Source: Hydrogenophilales bacterium RIFOXYD1_FULL_62_11
GTDB taxonomy: Bacteria; Pseudomonadota; Gammaproteobacteria; Burkholderiales; Thiobacillaceae
Assembly: GCA_001802655.1 (NCBI GenBank)
Contig: MGZO01000071.1
Span: 1 to 28,078 of the forward strand
Direction of reading: 5' to 3'
Length of the DNA: 28,078 bases
The position numbers were made by a program, and so were the translations under genes. Under the pieces are notes generated by a model, which saw only the letters and a program-made list of their open reading frames with translations, searched no databases and was not told the DNA's origin. Of this stretch, positions 23,138 to 28,078 are shown piece after piece. Position 1 is the first letter of the stretch; the number at the start of each line of letters is the position of its first letter.

Positions 23138-23421
23138 TTGCCTGTGACTTGCTCAGTTTGCGGCTTTAACTTTGCGAAGACCTACGGGAACGTAAGTGAA
23201 GGCTTTGTTCACGTTAACCATCTTAATCAGCTTGCTGACATTGGGACGGAATATGAATTGAACCCTATCGAAGATTTGCGACCTGTGTGCCCAAACTGTC
23301 ATGCAATGCTGCATCGCCGTAGACCCCCCCCCCCTTTACTATTAAGGAACTTGCCGCGTTGCTAAAGCCCCCACTTCTAAATAAGCACCTGATTGGTGTT
23401 AGAATGTCTCAAACCTTGTAG
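23138..23421 (+). pseudogene. HNH endonuclease remnant, 5' truncated and frameshifted
   Basis: The readable frame from 23138 encodes TCSVCGFNFAKTYG, FVHVNHLNQL, NPIEDLRPVCPNCHAMLHR: the C-terminal zinc/HNH region of a restriction-type nuclease, with two CxxC pairs and the DL-x-PVCPNCHxMLH signature. The usual EVHHI is VNHL. An in-frame TAG lies directly before the first possible start (TTG), so any N-terminal targeting domain is gone. After HRR comes a run of eleven C (23323-23333). In the frame reached by a run of nine or twelve C the protein would continue FTIKELAALLKPPL and stop at about 23421. Either the run is a sequence error or slippage site, or the gene is dead. Confidence 0.65.
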
Positions 23422-23434
23422 CAGTTTTGTAGCG
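23417..23434 (+). repeat. Candidate integrase arm-type site, right
   Basis: Exact copy of the 18-base TGTAGCAGTTTTGTAGCG at 12184-12201, in the same orientation, 60 bases inside the right attachment repeat. A further GTAGCGATA lies at 23448-23456 and also follows the left copy. Inferred arm site. Confidence 0.55.
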
Positions 23435-23494
23435 GCTGTAAGGGCAGTAGCGATAACAGATTGATTTACTTAATATTTTCCCCTGTATGGACTC

Positions 23495-23556
23495 GACTGT
23501 TAATCCGCAGGTCCCTGGTTCGAGTCCAGGTCGGGGAGCCAGAATACAGTAGTAAA
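23495..23556 (+). repeat. attR: 62-bp direct repeat, orphan tRNA-Asn 3' fragment
   Basis: Perfect copy of 12035-12096. It contains the tRNA 3' half but not the 5' half, so it cannot make tRNA. It marks the right end of the island; the sequence after it is chromosomal. Confidence 0.95.
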
Positions 23557-23569
23557 AACAAGCATTTAG

Positions 23570-23593
23570 GCCATCCTTTGGGGTGGCTTTTTT
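23570..23593 (+). terminator. Original tRNA-Asn terminator, now outside attR
   Basis: GCCATCC (23570-23576), loop TTTG, GGGTGGC (23581-23587), then six T. The stem has one wobble pair. It lies 14 bases after the orphan tRNA fragment, as expected for the terminator of the tRNA gene before the island entered. Confidence 0.8.
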
Positions 23594-23669
23594 GCTTTTC
23601 CATGCGATCTGTATTGGCTCGGGGCTCCGCCTTGGGTTACGCGCTTATCCACTCGTCAAAGGAATCGAC

Positions 23670-23936
23670 ATGCAAGCAGACCAAGTTCTAACCCACTTGA
23701 AAAAACATGGGCAGCTTCTCGACCTGGAGATTGCATCTGCAACCGGGATTCCACTGACTCAAGTACGCAAGTCACTGGCTGACTTAACGACACGCGGAGA
23801 AATATCCCAGTGCAGCGTCACCCACTTCAATGGCAACAAACGTATTGATGGGATTCAGTGCAGAATTTCGGGCTATGTGCCACCTGTCGCGCCGGGTCGA
23901 AAGGCCGGGCCTGGCAAAAGCGTCTCTTCCGACTAA
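23670..23936 (+). CDS. Small winged-helix DNA-binding protein
   Basis: An 88-residue protein. Residues 1-50 form a helix-turn-helix: VLTHLKKHGQLLDLEIASATGI then LTQVRKSLADLTTRGEI, the pattern of MarR/FaeA-like small regulators (helix, xxhAxxTGhxxxxVRxxLxxLxxRGxI). A wing follows, then a basic tail rich in Gly, Lys and Pro. AAAGGA lies six bases before the ATG at 23670, which supports this start over an upstream in-frame one. It is the first chromosomal gene after the island; target unknown. Confidence 0.75.
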   Translation: MQADQVLTHLKKHGQLLDLEIASATGIPLTQVRKSLADLTTRGEISQCSVTHFNGNKRIDGIQCRISGYVPPVAPGRKAGPGKSVSSD

Positions 23937-23941
23937 AAACG

Positions 23942-23962
23942 GGTCAGCCAATGAGGCTGACC
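23942..23962 (+). terminator. Perfect hairpin after the winged-helix gene
   Basis: GGTCAGCC, loop AATGA, GGCTGACC: an eight-base perfect stem starting six bases after the gene. No T-run follows, so it may be a weak terminator, an mRNA-stabilising hairpin, or a protein site. Confidence 0.5.
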
Positions 23963-24035
23963 AGGAGTCCAGCGGGTGATCCCTTCAGCAAGGGGTGATC
24001 CCAGTGGGTTTCAACCAATATATGGAGCAATACCA

Positions 24036-24587
24036 GTGACCAACGCACAACGCCGGGCAGCATGGCACGCCAGCCGCAAAGCTGAAATGGATCCGTTAAG
24101 TAACGACAGCAAGCCCGAGCCAACGCCTAACCCAACGCCCAGCAGCGCGTTCTGCCCCCATGAGGCTGGCGCGTATTATCTGGCTGCAGTGGATACTGTT
24201 GGCACATTCAAGATGTTCGCCAAGGACCTCAAGCCGCCCGTTTACACCTACGGCATCACCACCATTCGTTTTGAACTGAATCCTTATACCGGCAAATGGA
24301 TCTGGTTTGATGGGGAGAAAAACCAATCTCCGCGCAAGACCCAGGAGGGTTGGCGTCTTGGCAGCAAGCGGTTGCACGACACACGCGAAGGCGCAGAGGC
24401 CGAGCTTCAGCGCGAGATGGTCAAGAACGGCGATCGGGTGACCAAGGTGCATGACCTGCCCGACGATATGACTGCGCTGAAAAAGATTCGTAGCGCCCAC
24501 CATCCAGACCGCAACCCCGATTCCGATGTGGATCTCTATCAGGCTGTAGTCGAGAAGCTGGACAGGATGCGCATGCTGACCCAGTGA
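24036..24587 (+). CDS. Unknown protein with C-terminal J-domain-like HPD segment
   Basis: A 183-residue protein from GTG 24036 (GGAG eight bases upstream); an earlier GTG at 23976 is less likely. The first 40 residues are polar and Pro rich. The middle (about 45-115) has aromatic, beta-like sequence (YYLAAVDTVGTFKM, TIRFELNPYTGKWIWFDG). The end, TALKKIRSAHHPDRNPDSDVDLYQAV (split: ALKKIRSAHHPDRN, then PDSDVDLYQAV), holds HPD at 156-158, the core motif of DnaJ J-domains, with a shortened following helix. It may recruit DnaK, but a full J-domain of about 70 residues is not clear. No family name is given. Confidence 0.65.
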   Translation: MTNAQRRAAWHASRKAEMDPLSNDSKPEPTPNPTPSSAFCPHEAGAYYLAAVDTVGTFKMFAKDLKPPVYTYGITTIRFELNPYTGKWIWFDGEKNQSPRKTQEGWRLGSKRLHDTREGAEAELQREMVKNGDRVTKVHDLPDDMTALKKIRSAHHPDRNPDSDVDLYQAVVEKLDRMRMLTQ

Positions 24588-24657
24588 ATCCTGCCGAAGC
24601 CTGACCGAGTTCTGCCTTGAACAACATATCAAGTGTTGCCTGACAAGGCTTAGCAAC

Positions 24658-24903
24658 ATGCAAGAGACCCAGCCCAACAATCCACTCCACGGCGTCACAC
24701 TTGAACAGTTATTGAACGAACTGGTTGCGTTCTATGGCTGGGATGCGTTGGGGCGGAAAATCGAGATCCGCTGCTTCACCCACGACCCGAGTATCCAATC
24801 GAGTCTCAAGTTTCTGCGGCGTACCCCATGGGCACGGGAGCGTGTGGAATCGCTGTACATCGACATGGCACAAGGCATGAGTGCCAGGCAACTGAAGTCA
24901 TGA
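24658..24903 (+). CDS. VF530-like (DUF2132) DNA-binding protein
   Basis: An 81-residue protein that matches the VF530 family along its whole length: PLHGVTLEQLLNELVAFYGW, then LGRKIEIRCF, then PSIQSSLKFLRRTPWARERVE. The HGVTLE, IRCF and SLKFLRxTPWAR motifs are distinctive. A structure from the family suggests double-stranded DNA binding; cell role is not known. Short basic tail. Ribosome site is modest. Confidence 0.88.
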   Translation: MQETQPNNPLHGVTLEQLLNELVAFYGWDALGRKIEIRCFTHDPSIQSSLKFLRRTPWARERVESLYIDMAQGMSARQLKS

Positions 24904-25063
24904 AGAAAGCGTAAACCGTTCAGAATTACAGCGTTGACGGCCTGATGATCCGACCGGACCCCATAGCTGAAGCGGCTCACTATCAGGTTTGCCACCCCGT
25001 CATTACGACCGACACTACAAAAATACCGGCATAATCCGGACACTTTCTCGTTCGGAAATATCC

Positions 25064-25711
25064 GTGGCTGCAGCAAAACCCTATCGCATCCTGATCGTCG
25101 ACGACCACGCCATCATGCGCGAGGGGATCAAGCACATTCTGGCCAAGGTTGCCGGCATTCAGGTTGCAGGAGAGGCCGACAGTTCGCGGCGCGCCCAGCA
25201 GATGACCCGGCAGGAAAACTGGGATCTGGTGCTGATGGACATCGATTTGCCTGACCGCAGTGGCCTCGAAACGCTCGATCTGCTGAAGAAGGAACAGCCT
25301 GATCTCAAAATACTGATGCTGTCGATGCAGCGTGAATCGCACTATGCCGTGCGCGCGCTCAAATCCGGCGCAGCGGGCTACCTCAACAAGCGGTGTTCAC
25401 CAGAACAATTGATCGAAGCGATCCGGCTGGCGGCATCCGGCAAGAAATACGTCAGCGCCGAGGTCGCTCAGGAACTGGCCCACACGGTCAGCGGCGAGCG
25501 CGAAGGCCTGCCGCACGAAACCCTGTCCAACCGCGAATTCCAGACCCTGCACATGATCGCCTCCGGGCTACCGGTATCGGCGATTGCCGACAAACTGCTG
25601 CTATCGGTCAAAACAGTCAGCATGTACCGCGCCCGCCTGCTTAAAAAGATGCAGCTCAAGAACAATGCCGAGCTCACGCATTACGCGTTCAAGCATAATT
25701 TGCTGGGCTAA
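25064..25711 (+). CDS. NarL/FixJ-family response regulator
   Basis: A 215-residue two-component response regulator. The receiver domain has the acidic pair Asp13-Asp14 in ILIVDDHAIMREGI, phosphoacceptor Asp59 in LVLMDIDLPD, and the switch region LSMQRESHYAVRALKSGAAGYLNK. A LuxR-type HTH occupies about 150-210 (LSNREFQTLHMIASG, then SAIADKLLLSVKTVSMYRARLLKKM). The GTG at 25064 gives a normal N-terminus and has GGAA six bases upstream; an in-frame extension to 24989 is not conserved in type. No histidine kinase lies in the window. The next gene is a diguanylate cyclase, so it may belong to a signalling locus. Confidence 0.93.
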   Translation: MAAAKPYRILIVDDHAIMREGIKHILAKVAGIQVAGEADSSRRAQQMTRQENWDLVLMDIDLPDRSGLETLDLLKKEQPDLKILMLSMQRESHYAVRALKSGAAGYLNKRCSPEQLIEAIRLAASGKKYVSAEVAQELAHTVSGEREGLPHETLSNREFQTLHMIASGLPVSAIADKLLLSVKTVSMYRARLLKKMQLKNNAELTHYAFKHNLLG

Positions 25712-25859
25712 GCCGCTGCGATCAACCGGGTTATGCGGTTAGTCGAGAAATACCGGCCTTTTCCTGCCTTAATCCTCCCTTCCTTTACGTCCTGGCCGGC
25801 CTACCATGCGTCAGCAAGGTGATACCCCAGAGAGGTCTCACCGGAATCAGGACGCAAAC

Positions 25860-27446
25860 ATGGCCGAACCCAGCGACAAGATCAACCTGAACAACCCGTC
25901 CGAGGTGGCGCGCGAAACCCTGCGCCGCCTGGCCATGCGTCGGCTCGCGCCTACGCCGGACAACTACCAGACTCTGTTCGAAGAAATCACCGGTACCCCC
26001 ACAGCCCCGCCAGCCAACACCCCCAGCGCGGCCACCGCCCTGGCCGGACTGGTGATGGATCTCACCCTGCATCACCCCCAGCTGGCCGATTCCGCCAACG
26101 CGCTTGACCAGTCGATCCGCAAAGGCGACTGGGCGCTAAGCCGCAAGCAATTGGGGCAAATCAGCCGCCAGCTGATTCCGCAAACCGAAAAAACGCGTCC
26201 CGCCGCGGTGGCACCGCCAGCGGAAAATCTCGCCCTGCTGCGTGATTTGCTGGCCAAAACCCTCGAATTCGGCGTTGCCGCGCAACTCGCGCACAGCCCG
26301 CAGCTGGCCGAAAAGGCCCAGCAACTCGCCGTTGCCGTCCGCAATGCCAACAGCGACGCCACCCTGCGCGACGCGACTGCCAAGCTGAAAACCCTGTGGG
26401 TCAGCATCGAACTACAAGGCAGCGATACCCACGACCAGCAAGAAACGCTCAAGCGCATCCTGCTGCTGCTGGTGGAAAACATCGGCGAGCTGCTCGACGA
26501 TGACACCTGGATGCGTGGCCAGCTCGACATGGTGCAGGAAGTCATCGCCGGCCCGATGCTGATTAAATCGCTGCAAGAGGCCGAAAAGCGCCTCAAGGAA
26601 GTCATTTACAAACAAGGCATGGTCAAGCATGGCTTGCGCGAGGCCACCGCCCGACTCAAGGCCACCATGACCACCTTCGTCAGCCGCCTCAGCGATGCGC
26701 TGTCTGCCAACGACGAATACCAGACCAAAATCACCACCCACGTCGAACGCATCCAGGGCACTGAAGACGTGCTGGAGCTCAACCGCATCCTGGAAAGCCT
26801 GATCAACGAAACCCGGATTGCGCAAGCCGACAACCGACGCGCGCACGACCAGCTGGTGCACGAGCGCGACACCGCCGTGCAGGCCGAAACCCGCATCACA
26901 CAGCTGGAAACCCAGCTCACCGAAATGAGTACGCTGGTGCGCGAAGACCCGCTCACCGGCAGCCTCAACCGGCGCGGCATGGAAGACGAATTCGCCCGCG
27001 AAGCCTCGCGCGCCGACCGCCACAATTCTCCGTTCTGCATCGCCGTTATCGACATCGACAACTTCAAGGCGCTGAACGACACGCGCGGCCATCAAACCGG
27101 CGACGATGCGCTGGTTCATCTGGTTACAGTTGCCAAAGAAGAATTGCGGCTTACCGACCATATCGCGCGCATGGGCGGCGAAGAGTTTCTGGTGATGCTG
27201 CCCAACACGCCAATCGAAGGCGCCACCAAAATCATCACCCGGTTGCAGCGCAGCCTCACCAAGAAATTCTTCCTAGACAAGAACGAACAGGTATTGATCA
27301 CCTTCAGCGCCGGCGTTGCCCTGCGCGCCAAAGGCGAATCGCAGGAAGCCAGCATCGCCCGCGCCGACGCCGCCATGTATACAGCCAAGCAAACCGGCAA
27401 AAACCGCGTCTGCACCGCGCCCGACGCGCCCGCTGCAGACACATGA
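25860..27446 (+). CDS. Diguanylate cyclase (GGEEF)
   Basis: A 528-residue cytoplasmic enzyme that makes c-di-GMP from two GTP. The first 350 residues are helical without recognised sensor domains; they start EVARETLRRLAMRRLAPTPDNYQTLF, a motif common at the start of betaproteobacterial cyclases of this kind, and include a long coiled coil (about 290-360). The GGDEF domain follows: DPLTGSLNRRGMEDEF, VIDIDNFKALND, RMGGEEF with GGEEF at 439-443, and YTAKQTGKNRV. An RLTD at 430-433 fits the product-inhibition I-site. The start at 25860 has AGGA seven bases upstream; an earlier ATG at 25806 has none. Confidence 0.93.
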   Translation: MAEPSDKINLNNPSEVARETLRRLAMRRLAPTPDNYQTLFEEITGTPTAPPANTPSAATALAGLVMDLTLHHPQLADSANALDQSIRKGDWALSRKQLGQISRQLIPQTEKTRPAAVAPPAENLALLRDLLAKTLEFGVAAQLAHSPQLAEKAQQLAVAVRNANSDATLRDATAKLKTLWVSIELQGSDTHDQQETLKRILLLLVENIGELLDDDTWMRGQLDMVQEVIAGPMLIKSLQEAEKRLKEVIYKQGMVKHGLREATARLKATMTTFVSRLSDALSANDEYQTKITTHVERIQGTEDVLELNRILESLINETRIAQADNRRAHDQLVHERDTAVQAETRITQLETQLTEMSTLVREDPLTGSLNRRGMEDEFAREASRADRHNSPFCIAVIDIDNFKALNDTRGHQTGDDALVHLVTVAKEELRLTDHIARMGGEEFLVMLPNTPIEGATKIITRLQRSLTKKFFLDKNEQVLITFSAGVALRAKGESQEASIARADAAMYTAKQTGKNRVCTAPDAPAADT

Positions 27447-27577
27447 ATTCCCTGAGTTGCCATGCCTGCAAGACTCGAAATGAAATGGATGCAGTTTTTT
27501 TCAAATCGGCCTTAACTTTCTCCAACCCACGACGATTCATCACACAACGGCGGTGCATGTAGCCCAAGCGGGCAAAC

Positions 27578-27604
27578 CAAAGTTGGCGGCACTCACCCGC
27601 TTCC
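27578..27604 (+). promoter_or_regulatory. Weak candidate sigma-28 promoter of the flagellin gene
   Basis: CAAAGTTG (27578-27585), 11 bases, CCCGCTTC (27597-27604). The first box matches the FliA -35 consensus TAAAGTTT at six of eight positions; the second matches GCCGATAA at only four. Position (45 bases before the start) is right for flagellin. A sigma-54 site was also sought, and the GG/GC spacing does not fit. Confidence 0.3.
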
Positions 27605-27648
27605 GGGAATAAAAGCCGAATCAATCGACCCACTTAAGGAGAAACACC

Positions 27649-28078
27649 ATGGCACAAGTAATCAACACCAACGTAGGCGCCCTGTTCGCTGGTGCAGCAC
27701 TCAACAAATCGGCCATCGGCCTGCAAACCGCCCAGGAACGCCTGTCTTCCGGTCTGCGCATCAACAGCGCCAAGGACGACGCTTCCGGCCTGGCTATTGC
27801 AGTCGGCTACGACACCCAGATTCGCACCGCCAACGTGCAGATTCGCAACGCCAATGATGCGATTTCGTCGGCTCAAACCAAGGACGGCTATCTGGGCCAG
27901 GTTACAGAAAACCTGCAACGCATTAGCGAAGTTCTGGTGGGCACCCCCGCAGGCACGGCAGAAACGACCGCACTGCTCGCTGAAAACACCCGGATCAATC
28001 TGCTTGTTGGCGCCGGCTCACCGACGCTTACCGGCACCATTGCCTCGGTCAGTGCCGACCTGACTGCCGTCATGACGG
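27649..28078 (+). CDS. fliC: Flagellin, N-terminal part (3' end beyond window)
   Basis: The first 143 residues of a flagellin. MAQVINTNV is the standard start, followed by QERLSSGLRINSAKDDASGLAIA, the D0/D1 helix that packs the filament (split: QERLSSGLRINSAK, then DDASGLAIA), and RNANDAISSAQTKDGYLGQVTENLQRI. AAGGAG lies seven bases before the ATG. Compared with common flagellins, the helix residues after NTNV (GALFAGAALNKSAIGLQTAQ) and after LAIA (VGYDTQIRTANVQ) are unusual, so it may be one of several flagellins or a divergent one. It runs off the end of the window in frame. Confidence 0.93.
   Translation, partial: MAQVINTNVGALFAGAALNKSAIGLQTAQERLSSGLRINSAKDDASGLAIAVGYDTQIRTANVQIRNANDAISSAQTKDGYLGQVTENLQRISEVLVGTPAGTAETTALLAENTRINLLVGAGSPTLTGTIASVSADLTAVMT

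Larger units (their letters stand above)
12035..23556. mobile_element. Integrative genomic island in tRNA-Asn
   Basis: An 11.5-kb element bounded by perfect 62-bp direct repeats, the left one completing the tRNA-Asn gene and the right one an orphan copy of its 3' part. It carries a tyrosine integrase beside the intact tRNA, an AlpA-like protein, a polymerase-like protein, a BRO-N protein, a serine recombinase, and defence-like cargo (putAbiC-like, Pycsar-like, HNH remnant). No conjugation, capsid, terminase or relaxase gene is seen, so it is neither a self-transmissible ICE nor a complete prophage; a mobilised or satellite-like island is the best description. Several cargo genes are visibly less GC-rich than the flanks. 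Confidence 0.93.

Noticed and set aside
12035..23556. Island as a complete prophage or conjugative element
   Set aside because: No capsid, portal, terminase, tail, relaxase or type IV secretion gene is present among the genes read.
25021..25757. AAATACCGGC upstream of both the response regulator and the diguanylate cyclase (25021-25030, 25748-25757)
   Set aside because: A ten-base match in two leaders could be a shared operator, but it may be chance and no promoter geometry supports it.
26412..27161. Minus-strand open frame of 249 codons
   Set aside because: Antisense to the diguanylate cyclase; shadow of GGDEF coding sequence.
1..28078. CRISPR arrays, rRNA genes or further tRNA genes
   Set aside because: No regularly spaced direct repeats and no rRNA-like sequence were seen; the only other tRNA-like sequence is the orphan 3' fragment at 23495-23556.

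Overview
The window looks like a betaproteobacterial chromosome, probably from a Thiobacillus-like or related Nitrosomonadales/Hydrogenophilales lineage. This is judged from gene content, GC-rich coding sequence and GTG/ATG starts; no rRNA is present to fix the taxon. It has three parts: a left chromosomal flank (1-12034), an 11.5-kb integrative element in the 3' end of a tRNA-Asn gene (12035-23556), and a right chromosomal flank (23557-28078).

Left flank. The tail of a multisubunit cation/proton antiporter operon (mrpD, partial at its 5' end, then mrpE, mrpF, mrpG with overlapping starts and stops) converges on a minus-strand redox/quality-control run: trxB, an Smr-domain gene and a PrxQ/Bcp peroxiredoxin. 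Divergent from trxB is ftsK, followed by tightly coupled ispD and ispF (isoprenoid precursor synthesis) and thpR (2H phosphoesterase). Then come, on the minus strand, a small membrane protein and a two-domain GGDEF-EAL protein, and finally tRNA-Asn with a clear sigma-70 promoter.

Integrative element. A 62-bp perfect direct repeat marks both ends. The left copy completes the intact tRNA-Asn; the right copy is an orphan tRNA 3' fragment. Next to the left end are an 18-bp integrase arm-site candidate (a second copy lies near the right end), a terminator carried in by the element, and a tyrosine integrase. The core replication/regulation block on the minus strand holds a zinc-ribbon-like protein, a protein with superfamily A polymerase palm motifs (TV-Pol-like), a winged-helix regulator, an AlpA-like HTH protein, a 33-residue small ORF and a BRO-N protein. 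The cargo follows: a putative abortive-infection membrane protein (putAbiC-like) overlapping an unknown gene, a serine recombinase, a 92-residue unknown gene under a very good sigma-70 promoter with an overlapping palindrome, a PEP-CTERM-type surface protein, and a three-gene operon. That operon encodes a PycTM-like membrane protein and two different class III nucleotide cyclase-like proteins, i.e. a Pycsar-like anti-phage system with a duplicated and diverged cyclase. A broken HNH nuclease remnant with a C11 tract closes the element. The best candidate for a poorly described system is the two-cyclase Pycsar-like operon; the polymerase-encoding core is second.

Right flank. After the displaced original tRNA terminator come a small winged-helix protein, a protein ending in a J-domain-like HPD segment, a VF530-type DNA-binding protein, a NarL/FixJ response regulator, a GGEEF diguanylate cyclase and the 5' part of a flagellin gene. 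With the GGDEF-EAL protein on the left, this suggests a locus concerned with c-di-GMP and motility into which the element inserted.

All calls come from reading the sequence and remembered family signatures; no database search was run.
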